64,000 nucleotides of DNA. Origin: Ureibacillus thermophilus (GTDB lineage Bacteria > Bacillota > Bacilli > Bacillales_A > Planococcaceae). Position 1 is the first letter of the stretch. Each line of letters begins with the position of its first letter. A program made the translations under genes and the position numbers. This document shows, in pieces, positions 1-7,469 of the stretch. The notes beneath the pieces are model-generated. The model had not been told where the DNA came from, made no database searches, and was given only the letters and a program-made list of their open reading frames with translations. Where the stretch lies: NCBI RefSeq assembly GCF_004331915.1, contig NZ_CP036528.1:592201-656200 (forward strand), written 5' to 3'.

Positions 1-97
1 AAAACTTGCGTCAATGATCTTAATTGAACCGCCGTATACGGAACCGTACGTACGGTGGTGTGAGAGGACGGGAGTTAATCGCTCCCTCCTACTCGAT
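1..97 (+). mobile_element. 3' end of a group II intron (domains V and VI), cut by window start
   Basis: The segment reads as the conserved 3' terminus of a bacterial group II intron. A domain V-like hairpin is formed by ACCGCCGTA (about 29-37) and TACGGTGGT (about 51-59) with the usual two-base bulge. It is followed by GTGAGAGGACGG and a short domain VI hairpin, GGGAG/CTCCC (about 70-86), ending in CTACTCGAT. The 3' splice junction should lie near 97. The reverse transcriptase/maturase gene would be upstream of the window, so mobility cannot be judged. The family assignment rests on recognising the domain V/VI layout. Confidence 0.75.
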
Positions 98-134
98 TAG
101 TCCCAGTCTCTTTTTATTAATTTTGAAACTTATC

Positions 135-163
135 CTCCTAGAAACCGTATTAAAAGCTAGGAG
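135..163 (+). promoter_or_regulatory. hairpin that can hide the SD of the next gene
   Basis: CTCCTAG (135-141) is an exact inverted copy of CTAGGAG (157-163), which contains the Shine-Dalgarno sequence of the gene starting at 173. A 7-bp stem with a 15-nt loop would sequester the ribosome-binding site. This is typical of genes placed just downstream of mobile elements, where it limits translation of read-through transcripts, but a regulatory role is inference only. Confidence 0.45.
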
Positions 164-172
164 TGATTTGAA

Positions 173-1144
173 ATGGATATACAATTTACCAAAGGACTTC
201 AAGACAATTACAATCGGATCGCCAATTATTTTGGAAACCAATTTAAAGTAGGTGTGATGATTTCCCTTGCCAGCAAGTATACCCTTGAAAAAAGAGAATT
301 CAGCGGAGTGGCGCTGCAAAAAATTGTCGACCAAATGGCGGCATACTCAAAAAAGTCTTTGAGCATCCAAAGAAATTCACCAATTCCCTATTACATAGCT
401 GCTCGATTTTTGGGGCAAGATTTAGAAACATGCTTTGAAAGTTTATTGCAAAGGGATACAGCGTTAAAAGAAGCTGGGTTTCATACATCTCCATTTCGGC
501 TGGCGGGTGCGATGATGCTGGATGAAGATATTCACCTTCACACAAAACGGGCAAAAGCTTTATATGATGAAATGCACCGAAAACAATTTTTTTTAACGGC
601 TAAAGAAGATATACCTTATGTAGTTTTATTATCAAAAGAAAATGAACATCCCCAAAGGCAAGTAGAGACAATGGTGCAATATTATAAAGGTTTAAGAAAG
701 CAAGGATTTATGCTAGGTAATGCCCTTCAATCCCTTGCACAGATTTTAACCATGTATAGCTCAGAATATAACGACATGCTTCTTCAGTATGTTGTAGAGC
801 TGCGGCATTCATTGAATCATAAAGGCATTAAAATAAAACCATTACATTATCCTTATTTAGGAATTTTAGCGTTAAATGCAACAGATCATATAAAAATAGG
901 TGAAATTGCCGAATGGCAGAAAACTTTCATGGAATTAAAAATGTTCCGCATGGCAAAGGAATTTGCTTTAATTGTCGCCATCCAAAAAGTCATCAAAGAA
1001 CTAGTAGAAGTTCAAAATATGGTCGATATGAAAGAAAATCTATTTATTGAAAATTTAATTGATGCTTTGGATATTGCGCTGGATGTCTTAGATTTTTTTG
1101 TTTTGCCTGGAAGTGTCGGTGATTTGTTTGATTTCTTCCGTTGA
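173..1144 (+). CDS. DUF4003-like protein, function unknown
   Basis: A 323-residue, mostly helical soluble protein. I see no signal peptide, membrane segment or catalytic motif. The overall look (helix-rich repeats, LLSKENEHP segment, C-terminal LIDALDIALDVLDFF) resembles the DUF4003 family of Bacillales, whose function is not known; this is recognition by eye. The ATG at 173 is preceded by TAGGAGTG at a good distance. The gene sits directly behind the group II intron tail and ahead of an aldehyde dehydrogenase with about 60 bp between, so the two may share a transcript. An unrelated hypothetical protein is the alternative. Confidence 0.6.
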   Translation: MDIQFTKGLQDNYNRIANYFGNQFKVGVMISLASKYTLEKREFSGVALQKIVDQMAAYSKKSLSIQRNSPIPYYIAARFLGQDLETCFESLLQRDTALKEAGFHTSPFRLAGAMMLDEDIHLHTKRAKALYDEMHRKQFFLTAKEDIPYVVLLSKENEHPQRQVETMVQYYKGLRKQGFMLGNALQSLAQILTMYSSEYNDMLLQYVVELRHSLNHKGIKIKPLHYPYLGILALNATDHIKIGEIAEWQKTFMELKMFRMAKEFALIVAIQKVIKELVEVQNMVDMKENLFIENLIDALDIALDVLDFFVLPGSVGDLFDFFR

Positions 1145-1173
1145 TTCACTCAAAAATTGTTAGGAGTGATAAA

Positions 1174-1230
1174 ATGGAAATAAATCATAATGGAGGTGTG
1201 CTACATGAAAGAAACAAAATTATGGATTAA
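1174..1230 (+). CDS. possible 18-codon upstream ORF overlapping the aldehyde dehydrogenase start
   Basis: ATG at 1174 follows its own SD (TAGGAGTG, 1161-1168) and opens an 18-codon frame ending at TAA 1228-1230, overlapping the first 26 bases of the dehydrogenase gene in another frame. The SD of the dehydrogenase (GGAGGTG, 1192-1198) lies inside it. It could be a leader peptide that couples or competes with translation of the dehydrogenase, or an accident. The peptide has no recognisable feature. Confidence 0.3.
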   Translation: MEINHNGGVLHERNKIMD

Positions 1231-2632
1231 CGGCCAGTGGGAGGATGCAAAAGAAACTTATGACTTAACGGCTCCATATACTGGCGAAGTGATTGCCAAA
1301 GTAGCGAAGGCTTCTGTTCAAGATGTCGAACGGGCAATTCAAGGGGCGCATGAAGCTTTTCAATCCTTTAAAAAGACAAGCGCCTATGAAAGAGCGGAAA
1401 TTTTATATAAAGTTGTGGACATCCTGAAGAAACGAAAACAAGAATTAGCTGAAATTCTTGCCAGTGAAGCTGCAAAACCGATTACGGCAGGACTTGCTGA
1501 ATTGGACCGCACTATTGCAACTTATCAGTTTGCAGCCGAAGCAGCGAAAAATGTGTTTGGTGAAACAGTACCGATGGATGCAGCGCCAGGAGGGAAAAAC
1601 CGAATCGGTTATACAAAACGTGTTCCGCTAGGTGTTGTATCGGCCATTACGCCATTTAATTTCCCGTTTAACTTAGTGGCCCATAAATTAGGACCAGCCT
1701 TTGCAGTAGGGAATACCGTTGTATTGAAACCTGCCACTCAAACGCCGTTAAGTGCATTAGCAATGGCGGAAATTTTTAAAGAAGCCGGCCTCCCAGATGG
1801 TGCTTTGCAAATCGTGACGGGCTCAGGCGGAGAGTTGAGCGATGTGCTTGTGACGCATCCTTTAGTGAAAAAAGTGACGTTCACAGGCAGCGGTGCCGTG
1901 GGGATGAAAATCAAAGAAAAAGTTGGTTTAAGAAAAGTAACATTGGAATTAGGCTCCAATGCGGCAGTCATTATTGAACCAAGCGCACCAATCGAGAAAA
2001 TAATCTCTCGCACAGTGAGCGGCGCATTTGGCTTCTCTGGGCAAGTATGTATTTCATTGCAACGAATTTATGTACATGAATCCATTTACGATCAATTTAC
2101 AAAAGCATTTGTAGAGGAAACGAAAAAATTGAAATTGGGTGATCCTTTTGACCCTGCAACTGACTTAAGCGCAATGATTCATCCGAAAGAAGTGGAGCGC
2201 ATTAAAGAATGGATTGAAGAAGCGAAGGCGCAAGGGGCAAAGGTGGCGACGGGTGCTGAATTTACAGAACGCACGATGTCGCCAACAGTGATGGTGAATG
2301 TAAAACCGGATATGAAAATTATGTGTTTAGAAACCTTCGCACCGATCGTTTCCATTGTTCCTTACAAAACGTTAGATGAAGCCATTCAATATGTGAATCA
2401 ATCCGATTTAGGTTTAAATGCAGGAATATATACAAATGTATTAACTGATGCGTTAAAAGCGGCCGATGAATTGGAAGCTGGAGCGATTGTGATTAACGAT
2501 ATTCCAACATTCCGCGTGGATCATATGCCGTATGGAGGCGTGAAAAACAGCGGTTATGGACGTGAAGGAATTAAATATGCTATCCAAGAAATGACGGATT
2601 TAAAATTCATTACCATTAAAACAGAAATCTAA
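1205..2632 (+). CDS. NAD(P)-dependent aldehyde dehydrogenase family protein
   Basis: A 475-residue cytoplasmic oxidoreductase of the aldehyde dehydrogenase superfamily, which oxidises aldehydes to acids with NAD(P)+. Visible hallmarks: TPFNFPFN, the VLKPATQTP substrate/cofactor segment, FTGSGAVG (Rossmann glycine motif), general-base glutamate in LELGSNAA, and the catalytic cysteine in GQVCISLQR. Length is normal. The start is ATG 1205, not an in-frame upstream codon, because GGAGGTG (1192-1198) sits 6 bases before it. Its preferred aldehyde cannot be told; it resembles lactaldehyde/glyceraldehyde-3-phosphate-type dehydrogenases. No pathway partner is adjacent. Confidence 0.9.
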   Translation: MKETKLWINGQWEDAKETYDLTAPYTGEVIAKVAKASVQDVERAIQGAHEAFQSFKKTSAYERAEILYKVVDILKKRKQELAEILASEAAKPITAGLAELDRTIATYQFAAEAAKNVFGETVPMDAAPGGKNRIGYTKRVPLGVVSAITPFNFPFNLVAHKLGPAFAVGNTVVLKPATQTPLSALAMAEIFKEAGLPDGALQIVTGSGGELSDVLVTHPLVKKVTFTGSGAVGMKIKEKVGLRKVTLELGSNAAVIIEPSAPIEKIISRTVSGAFGFSGQVCISLQRIYVHESIYDQFTKAFVEETKKLKLGDPFDPATDLSAMIHPKEVERIKEWIEEAKAQGAKVATGAEFTERTMSPTVMVNVKPDMKIMCLETFAPIVSIVPYKTLDEAIQYVNQSDLGLNAGIYTNVLTDALKAADELEAGAIVINDIPTFRVDHMPYGGVKNSGYGREGIKYAIQEMTDLKFITIKTEI

Positions 2633-2730
2633 ACGAAAAGTGCTCTGCTCATTTGTATGGGATGAATATTATGTTAGCATAATAATGTCAAATGTTTAGA
2701 AAAGTATATGTTGAATTGGAGGACATACAA

Positions 2731-3219
2731 ATGAGCAGTGCACATCCAATGAGCCGGTCACGTACAACTCAGACGAGGCTAATCTTGCCGCCGGATACAA
2801 ATCAATATGGTTCCATATTCGGCGGAAAGATATTGGCATATATTGATGAAATCGCAGCCATTGCATGCATGAAACATACCGGGAAAGAAGTAGTAACCGC
2901 TTCCTTTGATTCGGTCGATTTTGTATCTCCTGCTTACGTGGGGGATATGCTGGAGTTGGAAGCCATTATCACTTCTACAGGGAGAACTTCGATGGAAGTG
3001 TATGTGCGAGTCCTTTCCCGCAATGTAAAAACTGGCGAAGAGAAATTAACAACGGAATCTTTTGTAACAATGGTAGCCATTGATGAAGAAGGAAAACCGA
3101 CGCCAGTACCGGCTGTTTATCCTGAAACGGAAGAAGAAGAGAAGTTATATAAAGCAGGGTTGGAAAGACAAAAGACAAGAAGAGAAAAAAGAAAAAAGTT
3201 AAAAGAGGCAATCGTTTAA
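2731..3219 (+). CDS. hotdog-fold acyl-CoA thioesterase (YkhA/YciA type)
   Basis: A 162-residue enzyme of the acyl-CoA thioester hydrolase group, which releases free CoA from acyl-CoAs in the cytoplasm. Recognisable segments are RLILPPDTNQYGSIFGGKI (hotdog N-terminal helix region), a D-x-V-DFVSPAYVGD stretch, and a TESFVTMVAID strand. The C-terminus is a highly charged Glu/Lys/Arg tail (about residues 135-162). The start is ATG 2731 with GGAGGA at 2718-2723; an in-frame ATG at 2692 lacks an SD. It ends just before a hairpin terminator. Its physiological substrate is unknown. Confidence 0.85.
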   Translation: MSSAHPMSRSRTTQTRLILPPDTNQYGSIFGGKILAYIDEIAAIACMKHTGKEVVTASFDSVDFVSPAYVGDMLELEAIITSTGRTSMEVYVRVLSRNVKTGEEKLTTESFVTMVAIDEEGKPTPVPAVYPETEEEEKLYKAGLERQKTRREKRKKLKEAIV

Positions 3220-3233
3220 GAAAAATCATAAGG

Positions 3234-3275
3234 GGCTGTTCAGAAAGTGTTCGACTTTCTGGACAGCCTTACTTC
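3234..3275 (+). terminator. hairpin terminator after the thioesterase gene
   Basis: GGCTGTTCAGAAAG (3234-3247) pairs with CTTTCTGGACAGCC (3255-3268): 14 bp with one G-U pair and a 7-nt loop. The downstream T-tract is weak (TTACTTCTT), so termination may be partial. Such GGCTGT...ACAGCC hairpins are common gene ends in Bacillales. Confidence 0.6.
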
Positions 3276-3281
3276 TTATAG

Positions 3282-3295
3282 TAATATTCTCTTAA
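3282..3295 (+). repeat. left copy of 14-bp direct repeat flanking the IS66 remnant
   Basis: TAATATTCTCTTAA, identical to 4446-4459, lies immediately outside the left inverted repeat of the IS66-type element. It reads as a target-site duplication, although IS66 elements usually duplicate 8 bp. Confidence 0.8.
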
Positions 3296-3381
3296 GTAAG
3301 CCCGAAATCAAACAACGCCTATAAATCAATGACACCTCCCTGTAAGATGAAAGTAACAATTACAAAGGAGGTATTCTTTTT

Positions 3382-4330
3382 TTGGCAACGGAAAATAAAG
3401 GAATGGAACCGTTATGGTCTCCTTACAAACGATAAAAATTTATCGAACTGGGTGATTCGAATCGCGGAGGATTGGCTTCATCCAATCTACCATCGTATGA
3501 AAGAGCTCCTTATGAAAAAATCAATTCTTCATATTGATGAAACATACGCTCAAATACTCAATCGTTCGGATGGAAAGTCGGCTCAGTCTAATGCTTATAA
3601 CTGGGTATTCCGAAGCGTTGCTTCTCAAGGGCCGACCATCGTCATGTTTCATAGTGCGTTATCGCGAAGTCGGGAAGTTTTAAAAGACTTCGTGGAAAAG
3701 TTCAAGGGAACCATCATTTGTGACGGATATTCTGCATACGCTGGTTTACCTAACGTCACATTCGCCAATTGTTGGGCACATGCGCGTAGAAAATGGTTAA
3801 AAGCCAACAGTAAAAACGCCGAAAAAGGTGTAGAATATTGTAATCGACTCTACGAATTGGAACGAAAGTTTAAGAAACTTTCACCAAGCAAACGTCGAAA
3901 AGCACGAAAAAAATATTCCAAACCGATTGTGGAAGAATTCTTACAATGGGTAGATGAATCTCCTTTTTACGGCAAAAGTGCCCTTGCGGAAGCGGCAAAC
4001 TATACCTTGAAACATGCCGAAGGTCTAAAAGCATTTCTATATGACGGTCGAATTGCGATTGACAATAACCCAGCAGAAAATGCGATTCGTCCGAGTGTGA
4101 TTGGTCGGAAGAACTGGCTTTTCTCTGTGAGTGAATTGGGAGCTGATGCCAATGCCATTTGTTTGAGTTTAGCTGAAACGGCAAAAGCTAATGGAATTGA
4201 TTTCTATCAATACTTGGTCAAAGTATTGACAGAACTACCGAATCTTCCAATCCATCAGCAGCCAGAAATAATCGATCGCTACTTGCCTTGGTCTAAAAAT
4301 ATACGTGAATCATGTGCAATAGCAAAATAG
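3382..4330 (+). pseudogene. IS66 family transposase (TnpC), N-terminally deleted and frameshifted
   Basis: The reading frame over about 3385-4330 encodes the C-terminal half of a DDE transposase of the IS66 family. Catalytic residues are in HIDETYAQ, CDGYSAYAG and NNPAENAIRP, and the C-terminal tail is the family's usual one. IS66 transposases have about 500-550 residues; only about 310 remain. The natural start appears to be TTG 3382, 9 bases after GGAGGT (3367-3372), but that frame stops at 3433-3435 after 17 codons and is not in frame with the rest. An internal deletion has therefore joined the start to the second half out of frame. The in-frame ATG at 3329 has no SD. Confidence 0.85.
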
Positions 4331-4374
4331 CCCTCAATCGAAAAAAACATCAAGATTGTAGGGCTATTTGTCGT

Positions 4375-4399
4375 GCGTACCGAAAGGTGCGCTTTTTTT
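4375..4399 (+). terminator. terminator at the right end of the IS66 remnant
   Basis: GCGTACC-GAAA-GGTGCGC followed by seven T (4393-4399). Just upstream, TAGCCCTCAATC (from 4328) pairs with GATTGTAGGGCTA (to about 4366), a second hairpin overlapping the transposase stop codon. Confidence 0.8.
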
Positions 4400-4445
4400 A
4401 ATCCCTGTTTTAAGTTTTCAATGCGTCATTTGAATTCGGGCTTAC

Positions 4446-4459
4446 TAATATTCTCTTAA
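4446..4459 (+). repeat. right copy of 14-bp direct repeat flanking the IS66 remnant
   Basis: TAATATTCTCTTAA directly after the right inverted repeat, identical to 3282-3295. Confidence 0.8.
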
Positions 4460-4488
4460 AAACTTTCCCTGCGGTGGTCACAAAACGT

Positions 4489-4575
4489 GCCTCCTCGTCG
4501 CAATTTATCTGCGGCAAAACTCTAGCGACAGCCGCAAAGGAGGCGTCTTGAAATGACTTTTCAGACGCCCCCTTT
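4489..4575 (-). other. dense inverted-repeat region, likely hemAT 3' UTR structure or terminator
   Basis: Read on the minus strand, AAAGGGGGCGTCT and AGACGCCTCCTTT (plus positions 4563-4575 and 4536-4548) form a 13-bp stem. It pairs fully only on this strand, through a G-U pair. Next to it, GCCTCCT (4489-4495) pairs with AGGAGGC (4538-4544), enclosing interleaved GTCGC/GCGAC and TGCGGC/GCCGCA matches. The stems overlap, so they cannot all form at once. No clear U-tract follows, so classic intrinsic termination is uncertain. Confidence 0.45.
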
Positions 4576-4581
4576 TCAAAT

Positions 4582-5898
4582 CTACTTCGAAATATCATGA
4601 ACAACTTCGATTAACGTATCAGAAGATTTAGCAATCAAGTTAGTGCTTTCTACTAAATGGGAAATATTGTTTGAAATTTGCTCGATGTCTTTGAACGTAG
4701 AAGCGTATTGATTGCGGATTTCAGACACTTTCTTTGCAATTTGTTCAAACGATTCTGCTAAGTTGCCTTGAGTTTCAACGCTTAATTTCACTTGTTCATC
4801 CACGTTATTTACGCTGGATGTCATGTCTGAAATATTCGCTTCCATTTCTTTAATTAATGTAGACACATCTTGTACAGCATTTTTTGTTTCTTCTGCGAGT
4901 TTTCGAACTTCTTCAGCTACAACAGCAAAGCCTTTTCCGTGTTCACCCGCGCGCGCTGCTTCGATGGAGGCGTTAAGAGCAAGCAAGTTTGTCTGGTCGG
5001 CAATACCTGTAACTAAATTGACAATCTCGGAAATTTTCTGAGAAGAAGAGCGTAGATTCATCATGGACTCTTCTAATAAATTAACGCTTTTTAAAATCGT
5101 ATTCATTAAATCTGTTTGTTTTGCTAATTGGGCTTTACCCTGATTGGATTTTTCTTCTGTATCCGCTACATAATCCAAACCTTGTGATGTGGATGTAGCA
5201 ATGTTATGAGATTGTTCTGAAATGAATTGGATGGATGTAATAGTATCCTGATTCATATGATTCAGTTCTTCTGCAATTTGTTGAAGGGATGCAATTAAAG
5301 ATTGTTTGATTTGCTCATCTTCTCTGCGAACTCGTTCCTGCTCTCTTTCGTATGCTTCAATCACCAGTTGCTGCTCAAAATTAATCACTTTTGCGAAGGC
5401 ATTGACCGCAAGCAATGCGTCTTCTTTTGAAATATTCTGTTCTTTAATAATTTCTGAAAAAGAGGTTACTAAAGATTGGAATGATGACAAATACCATTTG
5501 GATAAAAGGCTAGTACGGATATGTGCAAGAGCAATTCTTTTTCGATTTTCTATATAATGTTTATCAATTTTCGCATCAAAAATATCCTGTAGATGTTTTG
5601 AAAGTGTAACTTTTAACCGATCCATATTGGAATGTTTGTTGATTAAATCGACTAAATCTTGATTTAGCGAAATGTTATCGTAAAAAGCTTGCACCATTTT
5701 TGGAATATCATTTTCAATGATCGGTTTTAGTTGACGCAAGATGGCCAAATCATTTTTTGTCAGATGAATGATGTTCATTTGTTTCGCTATAACAGGATCA
5801 TGTGAAACATCAATCAACACCTCTTGGACATATTGATTTACATCAAAAAACGGTTTTGAAATAGATTTGTTATTCTTGCTTAATCGCACAAATCTCAT
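4582..5898 (-). CDS. hemAT: HemAT-type globin-coupled aerotaxis transducer
   Basis: A 438-residue soluble chemoreceptor with an N-terminal haem-binding globin sensor domain (about 15-190) and a C-terminal methyl-accepting signalling domain (about 220-438). The family binds O2 at haem and signals to CheA/CheW to steer aerotaxis. Proximal histidine H126 lies in IALAHIR and the ligand-contacting tyrosine Y73 in AFYDNI. The signalling hairpin tip is [19 protein letters not shown] with the following [14 protein letters not shown]. There are no membrane segments, as expected. B. subtilis HemAT has 432 residues. The start is ATG 5898 behind a GTGAGGT-type SD. It is monocistronic and divergent from a small membrane protein gene. 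Confidence 0.93.
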   Translation of the reverse strand: MRFVRLSKNNKSISKPFFDVNQYVQEVLIDVSHDPVIAKQMNIIHLTKNDLAILRQLKPIIENDIPKMVQAFYDNISLNQDLVDLINKHSNMDRLKVTLSKHLQDIFDAKIDKHYIENRKRIALAHIRTSLLSKWYLSSFQSLVTSFSEIIKEQNISKEDALLAVNAFAKVINFEQQLVIEAYEREQERVRREDEQIKQSLIASLQQIAEELNHMNQDTITSIQFISEQSHNIATSTSQGLDYVADTEEKSNQGKAQLAKQTDLMNTILKSVNLLEESMMNLRSSSQKISEIVNLVTGIADQTNLLALNASIEAARAGEHGKGFAVVAEEVRKLAEETKNAVQDVSTLIKEMEANISDMTSSVNNVDEQVKLSVETQGNLAESFEQIAKKVSEIRNQYASTFKDIEQISNNISHLVESTNLIAKSSDTLIEVVHDISK

Positions 5899-5962
5899 AT
5901 GTATACCTCACTTAAAAATTATTAATATGAAATTCATTTTTCTATGTAATCAAATTCCTAAA

Positions 5963-5990
5963 ATTGTATTTTCAACCTATACGTTGTAAA
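5963..5990 (-). promoter_or_regulatory. putative sigma-A promoter for hemAT
   Basis: On the minus strand TTTACA (5985-5990) and TACAAT (5963-5968) are 16 bp apart. It overlaps the divergent promoter for the gene at 6036. No SigD-type motility promoter was seen in the intergenic region. Confidence 0.4.
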
Positions 5991-5997
5991 ATATCAT
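5969..5997 (+). promoter_or_regulatory. putative sigma-A promoter for the small membrane protein
   Basis: TTTTCA (5969-5974), 17-bp spacer, TATCAT (5992-5997), placed about 40 bp before the start at 6036. Confidence 0.45.
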
Positions 5998-6035
5998 TAG
6001 TTTTATTGAATTTAAAGAAAAGGATGTTTGCGAAC

Positions 6036-6263
6036 ATGAATCAACGGAGGCTTGCGTATGTCATTGTTTCAATGGTGACGGTAGCTGTTTTTTCAATGCT
6101 CATGTTAAATAATATGTTTGAAGAAGTTCCTAAAAATCATAAGATTTTAATTGTCATCAGCGCTACGCTTTTTTCAGGCTTTTTAGCCCGAGCCCTTTTC
6201 CCAACTGAACATCCTGATGAGGTAGACTCAAAAAATTTAAAAGAAAATAATAAAAAAGATTAA
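6036..6263 (+). CDS. small two-helix membrane protein, unknown function
   Basis: A 75-residue protein with two hydrophobic segments (about 7-26 and 37-56) joined by a short charged loop, and an acidic/lysine-rich tail. I do not recognise a family. ATG 6036 follows AAAGGATG (6019-6026) at normal spacing; the in-frame ATG at 6024 lies within that SD. It stands alone between divergent hemAT and a strong terminator, with its own promoter candidate, so it is probably a real single-gene unit. Membrane location is inferred from hydrophobicity only. Confidence 0.6.
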   Translation: MNQRRLAYVIVSMVTVAVFSMLMLNNMFEEVPKNHKILIVISATLFSGFLARALFPTEHPDEVDSKNLKENNKKD

Positions 6264-6267
6264 ATAA

Positions 6268-6300
6268 AAGCTGCTCATTTGAGCAGTTTTTTTCTTTTTT
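6268..6300 (+). terminator. intrinsic terminator
   Basis: CTGCTCA (6271-6277) / TGAGCAG (6280-6286) with a tiny loop and a long T-rich tail. Confidence 0.9.
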
Positions 6301-6479
6301 TCACATAATAGCATATAACGCAGGACCTTCTAAAGATTTTTTTGTCTATGAATTGATAAATATGGGAAAAATACGAAAATAAAAGGAAAAATTTTTTCAG
6401 GAATTTGAAACTATTCAAAGAGCCATTCGTAAAAATATATAACAAGATATTAATAAATTTAAACGGGAGTTGAAAATAG

Positions 6480-6785
6480 ATGGAAGAAAAGTGGGCAAAA
6501 GTTATTATTCACGCAAGTGCATTTTTTGCTCCGGTTTTAGTGCCAATATTATTTTTTCTAATTAGCCAAGAGGAGACAATCAAACGTCTTTCTATCCAAG
6601 CGTTACTATTCCAATTTGTCATGTGGGTGTTAATCGGTATTTCGACAGTACTTAGTTTTGTATTAATCGGTATTCCGTTCTTAATCATTTTCGGCATTAT
6701 GACTTTGGTTGTACCGATTATCGGAATTTTCAATGCGCTTCGAGAAAATGAATGGAACTATCCGATTGTAGGACGATGGGTGTAA
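6480..6785 (+). CDS. DUF4870-like small integral membrane protein
   Basis: A 101-residue hydrophobic protein with three likely membrane segments: roughly 8-28, 38-58 with a Q-A-L-L-F-Q-F motif at its start, and 60-85. This pattern and the short PIIGIFNALRENEW ending match the DUF4870/Tic20-like family seen in many Bacillales, whose function is unknown. ATG 6480 has GGGAGT at 6465-6470. It is followed by its own terminator and precedes the ctsR promoter, so it is a separate transcription unit. Family naming is by eye. Confidence 0.7.
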   Translation: MEEKWAKVIIHASAFFAPVLVPILFFLISQEETIKRLSIQALLFQFVMWVLIGISTVLSFVLIGIPFLIIFGIMTLVVPIIGIFNALRENEWNYPIVGRWV

Positions 6786-6840
6786 ACAGCAATTATTTCC
6801 AATTACTGTATAGTATTTTGATGAATTGAATAGATTAAAT

Positions 6841-6885
6841 AAAAATCGGCAAACGTAATGTTAATTGCGTCTTGTCGATTTTTTT
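6841..6885 (+). terminator. intrinsic terminator before ctsR
   Basis: AAAAATCGGCAAACG (6841-6855) pairs with CGTCTTGTCGATTTTT ending in a T-tract near 6885. The A-rich 5' arm means it could also act from the other side. Confidence 0.8.
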
Positions 6886-6913
6886 CCCCCTCCATTTTGT
6901 CAAGGGTTTTTAT

Positions 6914-6967
6914 TTGCAAATATAAAAAAATGGACATATAATAAAGTCAAAGAAAGTCAAAGTCAAA
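6914..6967 (+). promoter_or_regulatory. sigma-A promoter and CtsR operator of the ctsR-clpC operon
   Basis: TTGCAA (6914-6919), 17-bp spacer, TATAAT (6937-6942) is a near-ideal sigma-A promoter. Just downstream are the CtsR heptads AGTCAAA (6945-6951), GAA, AGTCAAA (6955-6961), matching the known tandem-heptad CtsR box, with a third overlapping AGTCAAA at 6961-6967. Placement over the start site implies repression that is lifted by heat or protein stress, i.e. autoregulation by the first gene. Confidence 0.9.
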
Positions 6968-6984
6968 AAGCGAGGTGAATTGAC

Positions 6985-7455
6985 ATGAATATGAAAAATA
7001 TTTCCGATTTGATTGAAGGGTATTTAAAACGGATTATCGAATTAGATGATAAAGGACATATTGAAATCAAACGTAGCGAATTAGCCGACAAATTCCAATG
7101 CGTTCCCTCGCAAATAAATTATGTCATCAATACACGATTCACGGTGGAAAAAGGCTATCTTGTTGAAAGTAAACGAGGTGGCGGTGGATATATTCGAATT
7201 TTTCGTGTGAAGCCGAGCTCAAAAGTGGAGTTGATCGATCATTTAATTAAGCAAATCGAAAATGGCGCCACTCAAAATATGGCGGAAGATATCATATATC
7301 GATTGCTGGAAGAAGGAGTAATCATGGAAAAGGAAGCAAGGTTAATGCTCGCAGCCGTTAACCGTGATACGCTGAAGCTTCAACTACCAACTCGCGATGA
7401 ACTAAGGTCGGCCATTTTAAAAGCGATGTTACTAACTTTAAAATATGAAAAATGA
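6985..7455 (+). CDS. ctsR: CtsR, class III stress gene repressor
   Basis: A 156-residue winged-helix repressor that binds tandem AGTCAAA-type heptads in front of clp genes and loses DNA binding on heat shock. The N-terminal domain carries the DNA-binding helices (SQINYVINTRF, about 42-52) and the glycine-rich wing RGGGG (64-68) that acts as the thermosensor. The C-terminal half is the dimerisation domain and the part recognised for ClpCP degradation. ATG 6985 follows GAGGTG; ATG 6991 is possible. It is first in the operon ctsR-mcsA-mcsB-clpC and has its own operator upstream. Confidence 0.96.
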   Translation: MNMKNISDLIEGYLKRIIELDDKGHIEIKRSELADKFQCVPSQINYVINTRFTVEKGYLVESKRGGGGYIRIFRVKPSSKVELIDHLIKQIENGATQNMAEDIIYRLLEEGVIMEKEARLMLAAVNRDTLKLQLPTRDELRSAILKAMLLTLKYEK

Positions 7456-7469
7456 TGAGGTGGTAGGTT

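Larger units (their letters stand above)
3296..4445 (+). mobile_element. internally deleted IS66-family insertion sequence
   Basis: The left end starts GTAAGCCCGAAATCAAAC (3296-3313). The right end is its imperfect inverse, finishing GAATTCGGGCTTAC at 4445; about 20 of 24 terminal bases match, and GTAAG ends are typical of IS66. At 1150 bp it is far below the usual 2.4-2.6 kb and lacks tnpA, tnpB and the N-terminal half of the transposase. A 14-bp direct repeat flanks it. Near the left end, ACCTCC (3334-3339) can pair with GGAGGT (3367-3372), hiding the transposase SD. The copy should be non-autonomous but possibly mobilisable in trans. Confidence 0.9.

Noticed and set aside
24-334. Short frames on both strands at the window start
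   Set aside because: They lie over the group II intron RNA domains and the real gene from 173; no SD.
3228-3275. The GGCTGTTCAGAAAG hairpin as the end of another transposon
   Set aside because: It is fully explained as a gene-end hairpin; no matching inverse copy was found on the far side of the IS66 remnant.
5899-6035. SigD (motility) promoter for hemAT
   Set aside because: No TAAA-N15-GCCGATAT-like sequence was found on the minus strand; a sigma-A-type match fits better.
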